From contig NW_026999320.1 of NCBI RefSeq assembly GCF_037126465.1, positions 3,224,001-3,288,000 of the forward strand: 64,000 bases of DNA, given 5' to 3'. Under the pieces are notes generated by a model. It had not been told where the DNA came from. It did not search any database and was given only the letters and a program-made list of their open reading frames with translations. Made by a program: the position numbers and the translations under genes. Positions 34,011-45,475 of this stretch are shown here, piece by piece. Each line of letters starts with the position of its first letter. Within the stretch, counting starts at the first letter, position 1. Origin of the DNA: Ornithodoros turicata (taxonomy: Eukaryota; Arthropoda; Arachnida; Ixodida; Argasidae).

Positions 34011-34439
34011 AATAGTGTGTTCACTGGGTTGTGTCCTCCTTTTCAAGCAGGTACTGCTTGCCCGCGTGTTACGGCTCGCCCTGGTTCCCCCAACGTATTC
34101 GTCGTCTTCAACGCTGTAACTCTGGGACGAGATATTATTTTTATTGCAGTGCCCACACCGCTGTCGGTAAGACGCTACATTCATATAAGCTCACCGAAAT
34201 TTGATCCGCAACCGCAGGTTCTTCTTCTATCCAGCACACAACGAGGACGCGGAAGGGCTGCCTTTTGATGCCATCTTGATTGTCTCAGTTCTGTGAGAAG
34301 ACTCGCTCCTACTCTAGGATGCGCTATAGCCCATTCCGGGAAAATATCCCACTGCTGCTTCGCAATCCATCTCATACAACACATTCAGAGAAACCGGACG
34401 CGAGCGAAGAGAACAGTTATCTCACGTGCAAACACTCGT

Positions 34440-34560
34440 GGGAGAGAGTCCAATATTGGTCCAATATGGGGAGTGCAACCAGGCTCCATATTGAACCAAT
34501 ATGGGCTGCCCATATTGGCAAGTCCATTTTGCGCCAATATTTCTGTGATAACACCAACGG
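34440..34560. repeat. CCAATATGG word tract, copy 1
   Basis: Six degenerate CCAATATGG / CCATATTGG words in about 110 bases, in both orientations (for example CCAATATTGG, CCAATATGGGG, CCATATTG, CCAATATGGGC, CCCATATTGG, CCAATATTTC). A second tract of the same words is at 47200-47380. Confidence 0.6.
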
Positions 34561-34599
34561 GGAGTCCGTGTAATAATAAAGCATTATGCTGTATAATAT

Positions 34600-37500
34600 T
34601 CACCACTGATATTACTTTTGTCTGATCTTTGCTTTTTCATTTCTGCGGATCTAATTGATCCACGTTCACATGACTGCAAAAAAAAGAAAACGAAAAAAAA
34701 GAGACAAAAGAGACATGGCATTGCCCAAATAAACGAAGAACAGGTGCTACGCCCCCCTTGCTGACAACAACCAGCAGACGTATTGCCAACTGTAGGATGG
34801 GACAAGCGAAAGCTTGCCCACATCACATTTCAAAAATAGTACTGCTCTCGCCCTAAAAACGAAGAGCAGGATCAACACGGAACTGCCAATCCCAGCGATC
34901 AAGAAAAGATCTTCCCGGAACAGCACCGCAAGCGGCAGGTGGGAGTAAGTCGCCATCTTCCCATGTATTTGTCCCTATTCAGCGCGTCAAACGGCGGCGG
35001 CAGCCATCAGAATTCCCACAGTTATTAGCACAGAAATTTCTCTCCCCATTCTTGGCGCAAAGTTTATACTGTCTTGGCACACTGTGCCTAAAGTTGGATG
35101 ATTGTTTGGGTCCAAGTGGATTACAGATTCAATCCAAGCCATCCAACTGGCAACTTGTCCAAGCCAAGCCTAAATGCTCCTAATGTCAACAAGAAGCACT
35201 GCGAAGGTGCAGATAATGTGAAATCGTCGGTTTGTGAGTTGAGGAAACGTATTTTTTTAAGTTATTGATCTACAATATGCTGCAATGTTTTGTGAAATGG
35301 TGATTTATGGCTTCCGGGCTTCAAGCCTTGTTTACGTCGTCGCGTTTGTTGGAGTAGTGTTGTCGGTGCTGTGGCCTTTACGTTTGCGTGCCATTTACCA
35401 CTTCTACCATGAACAATGACCTGCGTTCGTTTTTTGAATTCGTTTCAAGTTTAGCGAAGTGAAGTACGCAGCATATGGATCATCCTGCTAGCTGCATCAT
35501 GCAATTGAACTATTAAGAAATGCATCAAGTTGTTTGCATCGAATGAACAGCGCATGTTGACGGTACTTGGCACAGAGCTCTGTAGGTCGATGTGCGATAT
35601 CACAATCTGCCATGATTCAGGCAGAATAGCTATTCGAATGCACGAAGTAGAGGGAAACGTGTAGGTGAATGAGAGAGCAACACACAACCTTGTTGCAGCA
35701 AAGAAAGTATGCTTATTAATGCCAGTCACGATTTCATTAGAGCACAGTACAGTAGAATTAAGCTGTTTCACGGGTTAGTCAACGGACATGTAGCTGCTGC
35801 TGCCAAGGAGCATGTAAAAACGTAGTTGTGGACGGGATGCTATTTTACAGCGCTACGTCTGAGCAAACTATAGGGACCGTGCGACACCTACAGGGGGCGC
35901 GCTGCTCCGTCGCGACAGCGCCGCCAGTGGTGGTCTTGGACGTATTCGACGTGATACCACGCCGCCCGTTCTATGCATTCTCAAGTGGAACCGTAGCTTG
36001 CGTGACGACCTCCGTAATTAGAAGGGCTAATTTTCGAAGTGCAAATAATGTGGAACCTTTCTGGGGCGCGAACAAAGAGAATGGAGACAAACTGCACAGA
36101 AGCAACCACCGTATTTATAATGCATCTAACAGTACGGAAGGAGAACAGCCACTCGCGTCTGCCCAGTCAATACACCTGCAAGTGATACGTCGAGAGGATG
36201 GTTATTTGACTCCTCACAAAATGGCTTGCTAGCGAAGGCTATACACGTGTATTCCTCTGACTCCAGCCATTTGTAATATCATGTTTTCGACTAAGTCTTG
36301 TATTCCTTTCGTCGTCTTTGCACACACATAGCTTGGTCACTGAAATTTAAATCTTGCGTCCGTTTTATCCATACAAATAAACACGTGGGGTCACAACTTA
36401 TTGCCTGAACTTGTACTGCAGTTTTTCCAGTATCTTCAGATGCAATAACTCTAAAGAGATCCTCAAAGAAGAAAGTATATGAGTTTTTACCTCGGCTACC
36501 GCCGTAAGCTTGCGGGACGACAGCTCTGAAATGGTCGGTGAGTAAATACTAAACCTTCTGGACAACGTAGAACTTCTGTTCTCACTGTGAGACTCGTCAT
36601 ACCCGGAGCAATATCGGCTCTGGGCAGTGGCGATGAAACACCTCAATCATTATCTCGAAATAGGTTGCCGTTTGGTCGGTGCATTTGACGGTGATACAGT
36701 ATCCAGCGGCGTTTCACCGTCACGAAAGTGGCAACTTCCGTCAGAACGTGGCAAAGTGGCAAAGAGATAGAATATATTCGCTCATGTTGTGCACACCTCA
36801 TGCAATGGCCGAACGCGCGTCACAAACGCTATTCGCTGCGAGTCTAGTGACCTCGGTGGTATTGGAAGCGTAGAAATCACGAGAAATGGAGCATCTGGTC
36901 CCTAATGAAGAGTTCTTTTAGGTGCTGGCACAGTTAGCGATGCTGTGGCAAAAAAAGATACCCGCACTTCACATGTAAACGAAGCTGGCTACCCGGCGGC
37001 TATCACGCAAGGTACTTTCTCCGGAGGCCGCATCGCGGCGCCACCCGTTTGTCGCACAGTCCCTATACTTGCGTCTGTCTTTTTTTTAAGTATACTCCCT
37101 AGAAAAGGGAAGACAAATGTGGAGGTACAGTCTGTCAGTTTCCCACCTGTAAATCAGGATGACATCATCTGCTGCTGATGCATTTCGGTGTTATAAGCTT
37201 CGTAATTTTTCTCTTTTCTCTGTGCAACTGGACCTCAGGTAAAGGAAGTCAAATATACAGTTGTCACAATTAATGGTCATAAATGCTGAATGTTGTGATA
37301 TCAAACGTGCTTTGCATTGCTAATTTTTGCACTAAAATAATTTTATATCATACATATACATTCTTATTGCCACTAATTAGTAGATATGATACATGATTGG
37401 AATTCAGACAGAGATCATGTTAAACCAAAATTGGGCTCAACTGATTCGAGGTAGTAATCAGTAGGAGATGAGTTTAACTTGAAACAGTCAGACCGTATAT

Positions 37501-38440
37501 ATAATGTTGGAGGTACACAGGCTGTTCGACACAGGTACACCTCTCTATTAAAAGAATGGCTGGTGATCATGTGTGGTCTACTTTATTGTATCGACTACAA
37601 TTAGCACACAATTTATGAATGGTCAATATTCCTGCAAAATATTATAATTAATTGAGATTCATAAAGCGAGGCTTGTAATTTTGCAATAAATAAGGAAATG
37701 GGTTTTGTTTGAGAGGGCACTGTTAATAAAATAAAGGACTTTGTGAACTTCATCAATCAAGAGATGATTCTATTTTGTTTCAGTGAAAATACAATTGCAT
37801 TGACTTTCTCTGTAACAGGCTGTGACTGTATTACACAGGAGCATTCACCACGCCACGCTGCACTGTCAGTGTCGGCACTCCCCATATAAAAGAAATGATC
37901 GACTGAGCAGCCACGATGTAGAACATGTCGTAGCACATAGCTGCTTGATGTAGACAGTCGTAGTGCCCGCGCACTTTGCTGGAGATCCTTTCTTGGTTTT
38001 GGTATAATTGCACAAAAATTTAAGCCATAGTTTTGTGGTTAGTACATGAATTTTAGTCATGTAACATGTGCTAGATGAATATGCCTCACACAAACTATCT
38101 GGTCACCCTTTTTTGGTTTTTCTGGCTTTTAAAAATTTCATTTATGCAGCAGTCATGTACTTTTAATGAGTACCTTGCTTTTTAATAGGTTTGAAAAACC
38201 CTTGCTCCAACAAAAAGTACGCCGCAAGCAGACTTTCAACTGAATGGCCCAAGTGAAGCCGTTCCTGTGTCATGGCTTCATGGCAAATGCTTTAAGGGTT
38301 TGCATCTGAGACACACTTTGCTGTTGGTATACTCTTGCATGACCTGCACACAAGCACACTGAGCAGGATAAAATTCAGAAAATTCACAAAGAAGTACAGA
38401 GGCACACTGACACTAAAAGGTATGAAACAGTGTAAGCTCT
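34600..38440. other. No recognised gene; one CTCF-like site
   Basis: Open frames at 35828-36232 (plus) and 34747-34956 (minus) have no motif. ACCTACAGGGGGCGCGCTG near 35886-35904 resembles the CTCF core. The rest is ordinary A/T-rich sequence. Confidence 0.35.
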
Positions 38441-38445
38441 ACCAC

Positions 38446-38656
38446 CTGAACATGTATATTTTGTTGACCTGGAGCCGGAACGCTAGGGCATGCACCAGGC
38501 TTCCGTACAGCTCGACTGTGTCCACCATAAAAGGAGCATTGCTGAAAATGAGTGGAGCACATGAGGTCGTGTTTGCAGTCAGTGTAGGATTTCACATTCA
38601 CTTCCTCAAGTCGCTCAACCCATTTCGAATATCGTTCCGTATGTTGTTGTGGGAGC
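38446..38656 (-). CDS. THAP zinc-finger domain, second half (one exon)
   Basis: After a ATTACAG acceptor (38657-38659) the minus strand reads LPQQHTERYSKWVERL, then SYTDCKHDLMCSTHF, then RKPGACPSVPAPGQ, ending at CAG/GTGGTA. This fits the C-terminal half of a THAP domain: the conserved Trp, the C-x2-H-F that completes the C2CH zinc site, and the closing Pro-containing AVPTIF-like block. THAP domains bind DNA in transcription factors and in P-element and Kolobok-type transposases. The first half should be on an exon at higher coordinates. Near 38785-38850 the minus strand has MPSQCCTIPL and, one frame over, INSSTREGSAAMGMHAP, which could be that first half with a frame error. Confidence 0.6.
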
Positions 38657-38699
38657 CTGTAATGGCGACAAATTTTCATTAACAATATTACAGAAACAA

Positions 38700-39660
38700 C
38701 AGAAGTAGTGGCCTCTTTATCTTTATGTAGCACACGCATAATACACCTTCAAATGTGTCGGAAAAAGCGATAGGATATCCAGCTGCAGGTGCATGCATCC
38801 CCATCGCAGCAGAGCCTTCCCGAGTGGAGCTGTTAATGGAATGGTGCAGCATTGGCTTGGCATATTCCCAGAGTGAAAATATCTGAGTACTTGTATTATC
38901 TTGAGGAAAATAGAAGGTGCTCCTATATGTGTGTGTACTTGTATCTGAAATGCAATTATTTTCTTAGTAACTTGCACTGCTTCTTTCGGTACCTTTTCTC
39001 GGATGGTTGAACAAAAACATGGCAGATGGGATCAAACAAATATAAGTAACTGGGATAAGGTGGGTGCTAAGCGGCATGGCTACCTTGCGGCATGTGCCCT
39101 CTAGTCAATGCTGTGTTAGCAAAATATTTCTGATGTCGAAATTTATAGGTTTGGGTAAATGTTACAAAAATAAAGGTATGTTTGTATATATTGGCACTCT
39201 GATGTACAAAGCTGCACGGCCAGGGAAAGACAAACTTAATTCACTCAAAAACATAGTGGAAGAATTTCACACACCTGAAAGTAGGAAAAGCAGACTACTT
39301 ACTTTAGGAAAGGCACTGCTGATCCACCTTCTCTTCACTGCTTGCAGTTCTCTTTTATGCATTTATTGGGCAACAACAATCACAACTTAATTTTAAGATT
39401 ATGAATAGGGAGTTCCATCGCCAGAGGTCAATGGGGAGTTTCATGTTTATGTTGCTGACTTCCGAAACAGAGCGTCGAAGCTCTCGGATTTCGACTCCAT
39501 TTAAAGGCATCGGTAACCACGATATCTTTGAAATCGCCAATAAACTTACTAATTAAAGATACTTTCACGCGTTTTACGGCTTGACAGGTTTGACAACCAC
39601 GGAATAGAAACCGAAATCTAAGAAACGAGTTAGAAAGCTCAGAGGTGGAAGCCAGTCTAA
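38700..39660. other. No certain gene
   Basis: Apart from the possible THAP first exon near 38785-38850 (see the THAP entry), a plus frame at 39064-39390 is open but has no family motif. Confidence 0.35.
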
Positions 39661-39689
39661 AGGAACACGTCCCTTGCAAAAAATTTTTT

Positions 39690-39960
39690 GGACATGCTTT
39701 AGAATTCCAATTGAAAAAAGTCAAAAGAGGCAATTGAAATTCAATAGAATTGCTTTTGAATTTATTTGGAAAAACGTTTGGAACTTCTTTTGACTTCATT
39801 TGGTTATTTGGGACAGACTTCCTTTTGACTTTTGTCAAAAGAATCTCTTTTGAACTTTTGCAATTGCCATTCAATTGACACTTTTATGACTTCAATTGGT
39901 TTTTCTTTTGACACCTATTTGCCATTAATTTGATTTTCTTTTGACATAATGCCCAAATTT
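39690..39960. repeat. Left subterminal word tract (CTTTTGAC / CAATTG)
   Basis: CTTTTGAC occurs at least five times and CAATTG at least five times in about 270 bases, in both orientations and without a constant period. Confidence 0.55.
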
Positions 39961-40263
39961 ACCTCGTTGCCTCCCCAAATAGCACCCGGTACCCCTGGTA
40001 TTCACGACAAATAAGCCATCTGTTACTGATAATACACATAATTTATTACGGGTGATTATTTCATTTTCGAATGCATGGACACAACGCTCTCCTTGATCTC
40101 TCGCAGACTTGTTGTTTTCTTGCATCTGTATGGTGCAAAAGAAGTGCAGATTACCATCTTGGTCTACTTCTGGCAGTCCAGCTCCAACTCTTAGGACATG
40201 GTTGTTGCTGCCAATGGCATTGCAAAAGTGTGCCACATGAATGTGATGGTTCCAGCAAGCCAA
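39925..40263 (-). other. Open frame downstream of the BEN gene, function unknown
   Basis: A 112-codon minus-strand frame (MACWNHHIHVAHFCNAIGSN...) follows the BEN exons by about 130 bases. It could be a last exon or 3' UTR. I see no BEN C-terminal helix or other motif in it, and its right part overlaps the subterminal words. Confidence 0.25.
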
Positions 40264-40398
40264 ATCACGAGTTTGACACTGCAGGAGTAAAATTAACTGA
40301 TTAAGCAGTAACCAGCTACTTCATGTAGACAAAGCCAGAGTATGGCCAAATCAAAAGCCAATGGACCTGCAGTAATGAAGACAGAAAGGGGTCCTTAC

Positions 40399-41687
40399 CC
40401 AGAACTGCTTCACGCCGTGTCTCATCCACTGCAGGTTTCAGAGCAGCACCTTAGTGGGCGTTGCATGGTATCCCATATGAAGTTCGCCCAATCATCTCCT
40501 CAGGAGAAAATACTGCCCAAATGAGGGCACGGGCCAGCCTGCAAATTAAAGAGCGTGTTAAGAAATGGAACAATGAAGCTTGCAAAAGAGAAAAATGGGC
40601 GAATTGGGCAAGAGAGATAGCTATGCTTATGCAGTCGTACCTTGTCCTATCCCCTTTGCTGCTTCTCTCTATTCTGTGCAGAACACCAGCGTCCACGCAA
40701 ACACCTAAGCCGATGTCCAGCTGCATAGAAAAGAGGTATTACACGTATTGTCCTGCAAACTGTTAACTTCAAATGATATATCTTCCAAGCACACTCTTAC
40801 GGCTCATCCGCACTAACGAAACACAAATAAAATATCAAAATCCGAGTTCCACAGGTGAGATAAACATTACCATTGGAGCTGCTGTAACAGCAGCAGCTGT
40901 TCTGGCTGGAGGCAGTCTGGATTAGATTTTCCATTTGATCCACCATGTTGGTCATGACTGAAAATAATTACCTGCTACATGCTTGTCACAACATATGTAA
41001 AAATATATATATATATCAGCTTACCACACTTCTCTTTGGCTTTGCGAAGCTTCTTTGTCAGGCGGGCATTTGCATGCTCAAGCTCCTCTATTTTCCGGTT
41101 GTGCTCTGCACAATGTGTACAGTGTGCGCCCTAAGGCCTAGTGGAATATCAAGTAGTTAGGCTTGTGGCAGCAGCAAATCAATGAACAAGCAATCAAACA
41201 TGAGAAATTGATGTTCTGAGTCTGGTTCTACAACAGGACCAATAATGCAGAACCGATTAATGTCTGTTTACTATAGGTAACCGTAGGTAAGTCTAAATTG
41301 GTAGCGCTAAATGACACGCCATTCCACGTCTGCGGTTGATTTAGACAGCGTAACAAATACTGGGCAGAAACAGGAAGACTGCAATTGCCATACGCCCTTC
41401 GAGGCGTACGTGTGATTGGTTGCGGAAACGTCTGGCCTCTCGCGCTTTGGATAAACAAAGCATATTTCTCTGTACACGTTGGACTTACCCGCAGCAACGA
41501 AGAAGGCTTCAGAGGGCTCTGCATTCTTGCTGCACCGTATGAGGAATGTCTTCCCCTTAGCGATGTCCACGTTTGCCGGGACGGCCGGGCCATACGAAAT
41601 ACTTAAACCAAATTCGATATCTTGCAGGTTGTCGACGGGATAAACGTCCAGCATATTCACGCCTGGCCACTTCACCAAAATGTGCAT
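40399..41687 (-). pseudogene. BEN-domain gene, five exons, one premature stop
   Basis: Exon 1 (41687-41489) starts MHILVKWPGVNMLDVYPVDN, ends FFVAA and donor G/GTAAGT. Exon 2 (41105-41025) joins in phase: EHNRKIEELEHANARLTKKL, a coiled coil, donor G/GTAAGC. Exon 3 (40957-40871) joins in phase: VMTNMVDQMENLIQTASSQN. Exon 4 (40720-40641) reads LDIGLGVCVDAGVLHRIERS then SKGDRTR; its phase needs a weak donor in exon 3. Exon 5 (40538-40399) joins: LARALIWAVFSPEEMIGRTS then YGIPCNAH. The last two give a BEN fold start, helix block RALxxAVFSPEE and the G-R-S/T block. A TAA at 40453-40451 interrupts; beyond it the frame continues GAALKPAVDETRREAVLG to a GTAAGG donor, so one base change probably made the stop. 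BEN proteins bind DNA and repress chromatin. It is carried inside the GTCCCTT-ended element. Confidence 0.7.
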
Positions 41688-42143
41688 GTTGCACGTAGTT
41701 ACGCATATAGAAAATTGTGTGAATGAAACGTGTGAAGTACAGGACACCACACAACATGAACACTCAATTCAAAACCACGTGCGGCGACCAAAGCAAACAA
41801 TACCCTACACTTCGCTTGCGGCTTGGATTGGCTTCGATAGCACTAGCAGTTTGCCTCGACTAAAGGAGAGGAAGGGCGCAACCTGAACCTGTAACTACAA
41901 ATATGCAAACAACGCCGAATAAAATTGCACACTCCAGTTCTGTTGTTTAATCATATTATTAATAATACACATGCCTAAAGAGCGGATAATAACACAGTGA
42001 ATAGATTCAAACAAAGAAGACACTTCAATATTTCGGGCCACTTGCGGTGTCGGATTGGGCAGCGGGCACCTAATGAAATGTTTTGTTAATTTTTGATTTG
42101 TGCAACATTTGTTGAATGCTGCGTAGCCGTGCAGCGCAATAAC

Positions 42144-42427
42144 GTTCGTCATGATGATACACTCTAAAGGCGTGTTCCCAAGCGCGCGATTTGCGAGAGC
42201 GACAATTTTTCGCTCGACGAATTTTTCGACAATTTGTCTCGGCTTTCGTTCAACGATTCATATGCGAGAGGAACCTGAAGCGATGTTGACAACCAAACCG
42301 TACGGTTGTGAGAAACCTGTTGTTGCTTCTGCCTGCGCGGAACAGAAAAAAAAAATAGTCGCTGTCGCGACGCCCCGCAAATCGCGTGCTTGGGAACGCG
42401 CCTATAGAGTGTATCATCATGACGAAC
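42144..42427. mobile_element. Foldback (MITE-like) element next to the satellite
   Basis: Arms GTTCGTCATGATGATACACT, then CTAAAGGCGTGTTCCCAAGC on the left are matched by inverted copies on the right, giving about 55 bases of near-perfect terminal repeat around a 170-base centre. It ends 20 bases before the first 79-bp satellite unit. Confidence 0.7.
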
Positions 42428-42448
42428 ATTTCGACGATATGTATCTAT

Positions 42449-45400
42449 CTTCATGTTGGAACGGCATCAGTAGTGATACCTAGCTTATGTTCGGTCAGCT
42501 TTCGGTGCACAATTCATGCCGGGGTATCTTCATGTTGGAACGGCATCAGTAGTGAGGCATAGCTTATGTTCGGTCACGTTTTGGTGCACAATTCATGCCG
42601 GGGTATCTTCATGTTGGAACGGCATCAGTAGTGACACCTAGCTTATGTTCGGTCAGCTTTCGGTGCACAATTCATGCCGGGGTATCTTCATGTTGGAACG
42701 GCATCAGTAGTGAGGCATAGCTTATGTTCGGTCAGGTTTTGGTGCACAATTCATGCCGGGGTATCTTCATGTTGGAACGGCATCAGTAGTGATACCTAGC
42801 TCATGTTCGGTCAGCTTTCGGTGCACAATTCATGCCGGGGTATCTTCATGTTGGAACGGCATCAGTAGTGATACCTAGCTTATGTTCGGTCAGCTTTCGG
42901 TGCACAATTCATGCCACGGTATCTTCATGTTGGAACGGCATCAGTAGTGAGGCATAGCTTATGTTCGGTCAGGTTTTGGTGCACAATTCATGCCGGAGTA
43001 TCTTCATGTTGGAACGGCATCAGTAGTGAGGCATAGCTATGTTCGGTCAGGTTTCGGTGCACAATTCATACCGGGGCATCTTCATGTTGGAACGGCATCA
43101 GTAGTGAGGCATAGCTTATGTTCGGTCAGGTTTCGGTGCACAATTCATGCTGGGGTATCTTCAGGTTGGAACGGCATCAGTAGTGAGACATAGCTTATGT
43201 TCGGTCAGGTTTTGGTGCACAATTCATGCCTGGGTATCTTCACGTCGGAACGGCATCAGTAGTGAGACATAGCTTATGTTCGGTCAGCTTTCGGTGCACA
43301 ATTCATGCTGGGGTATCTTCACGTCGGAACGGCATCAGTAGTGAGACATAGCTTATGTTCGGTCAGGTTTCGGTGCACAATTCATGCTGGGGTATCTTCA
43401 GGTTGGAACGGCATCAGTAGTGAGACATAGCTTATGTTCGGTCAGGTTTTGGTGCACAATTCATGCCGGGGCATCTTCATGTTGGAACGGTATCAGTAGT
43501 GATACCTAGCTTCTGTTCGGTCAGCTTTCGGTGCACAATTCATGCCTGGGTATCTTCACGTCGGAACGGCATGAGTAGTGAGACATAGCTTATGTTCGGT
43601 CAGGTTTCGGTGCACAATTCATGCTGGGGTATCTTCAGGTTGGAACGGCATCAGTAGTGAGGCATAGCTTAAGTTCGTCAGGTTTTGGTGCACAATTCAT
43701 GCCTGGGTATCTTCACGTCGGAACGGCATCAGTAGTGAGACACAGCTTATGTTCGGTCAGGTTTCTGTGCACAATTCATGCTGGGGTATCTTCAGGTTGG
43801 AACGGCATCAGTAGTGAGACATAGCTTATGTTCGGTCAGGTTTCGGTGCACAATTCATGCTGGGGTATCTTCAGGTTGGAACGGCATCAGTAGTGAGACA
43901 TAGCTTATGTTCGGTCAGGTTTTGGTGCACAATTCATGCCTGGGTATCTTCACGTCGGAACGGCATCAGTAGTGAGACATAGCTTATGTTCGGTCAGGTT
44001 TCGGTGCACAATTCATGCTGGGGTATCTTCAGGTTGGAACGGCATCAGTAGTGAGACATAGCTTAAGTTCGTCAGGTTTTGGTGCACAATTCATGCCTGG
44101 GTATCTTCACGTCGGAACGGCATCAGTAGTGAGACACAGCTTATGTTCGGTCAGGTTTCTGTGCACAATTCATGCTGGGGTATCTTCAGGTTGGAACGGC
44201 ATCAGTAGTGAGACATAGCTTATGTTCGGTCAGGTTTTGGTGCACAATTCATGCCTGGGTATCTTCGCGTCGGAACGGCATCAGTAGTGAGACATAGCTT
44301 ATGTTCGGTCAGGTTTCGGTGCACAATTCATGCTGGGGTATCTTCAGGTTGGAACGGCATCAGTAGTGAGACATAGCTTATGTTCGGTCAGGTTTTGGTG
44401 CACAATTCATGCCTGGGTATCTTCACGTCGGAACGGCATCAGTAGTGAGACATAGCTTATGTTCGGTCAGGTTTCGGTGCACAATTCATGCTGGGGTATC
44501 TTCAGGTTGGAACGGCATCAGTAGTGAGACATAGCTTATGTTCGGTCAGGTTTCGGTGCACAATTCATGCTGGGGTATCTTCAGGTTGGAACGGCATCAG
44601 TAGTGAGACATAGCTTATGTTCGGTCAGGTTTTGGTGCACAATTCATGCCGGGGTATCTTCATGTTGGAACGGTATCAGTAGTGATACCTAGCTTAGGTT
44701 TGGTCAGCTTTCGGTGCACAATTCATGCTTGGGTATCTTCACGTCGGAACGGCATCAGTAGTGATACCTAGCTTATGTTCGGTCAGGTTTCGGTGCACAA
44801 TTCATGCTGGGGTATCTTCAGGTTGGAACGGCATCAGTAGTGAGACATAGCTTATGTTCGGTCAGGTTTTGGTGCACAATTCATGCCTGGGTATCTTCAC
44901 GTCGGAACGGCATCAGTAGTGAGACATAGCTTATGTTCGGTCAGCTTTCGGTGCACAATTCATGCTGGGGTATCTTCACGTCGGAACGGCATCAGTAGTG
45001 AGACATAGCTTATGTTCGGTCAGGTTTCAGTGCACAATTCATGCTGGGGTATCTTCAGGTTGGAACGGCATCAGTAGTGAGACCTTATGTTCGGTCATTT
45101 TTTGGTGCACAATTCATGCCGGGGTATCTTCATGTTGGAACGGTATCAGTAGTGATACCTAGCTTATGTTCGGTCAGCTTTCGGTGCACAATTCATGCCT
45201 GGGTATCTTCACGTCGGAACGGCATCAGTAGTGAGACATAGCTTATGTTCGGTCAGGTTTCGGTGCACAATTCATGCTGGGGTATCTTCAGGTTGGAACG
45301 GCATCAGTAGTGAGACATAGCTTAAGTTCGGTCAGGTTTCGGTGCACAATTCATGTCGGGGAATCTTCACGTTGGAACGGCATCAGTAGTGAGACCCAGG

Positions 45401-45475
45401 TTACGTTCGGTCAGGTTTCGGTGCACAACTCATGCCGGAGTATCTTCATGTTGGAACGACTCTTAGCCAGACCTG
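42449..45475. repeat. 79-bp satellite array, about 38 units
   Basis: The unit runs GGGGTATCTTCATGTTGGAA, then CGGCATCAGTAGTGAGGCAT, AGCTTATGTTCGGTCAGGTT and TTGGTGCACAATTCATGCC. Units follow head to tail at 79-base steps with few indels. Variants fall into classes by the letters after CTTC: ATGTTGG (mostly at the left), ACGTCGG and AGGTTGG. From about 43240 on, ACGTCGG and AGGTTGG units tend to alternate, with occasional doublets and ATGTTGG units, which suggests a two-unit higher-order repeat. Open frames of 66-67 codons inside are by-products of the repeat. The left edge is abrupt, the right edge fades. Confidence 0.95.

Larger units (their letters stand above)
29580..34028. mobile_element. 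4.45-kb DNA transposon with AACGTTGA subterminal words and SWIM-YqaJ cargo
   Basis: The left end CCCAGTCAACACACATTG (29580) and the right end read inward CCCAGTGAACACACTATTG (34028) are terminal inverted repeats. TT lies just outside both ends and may be a 2-base target duplication. Inside both ends are tracts of degenerate AACGTTGA/TCAACGTT/ACGTCGA words (29610-29820 and 33770-34010). Between them lies a plus-strand gene with SWIM and YqaJ domains, described separately. No DDE transposase is recognised. Short terminal repeats, a very short duplication and dense subterminal words recall CACTA/EnSpm-type elements, but the family is inference. Confidence 0.65.

Noticed and set aside
40461..40766. 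Plus-strand basic protein of 101 residues
   Set aside because: It is antisense to the BEN exons, which have proper splice sites and a recognisable domain.
42449..45475. CRISPR-like array of regular repeats
   Set aside because: The whole 79-base unit is repeated without unique spacers, and the context is eukaryotic. It is a satellite.
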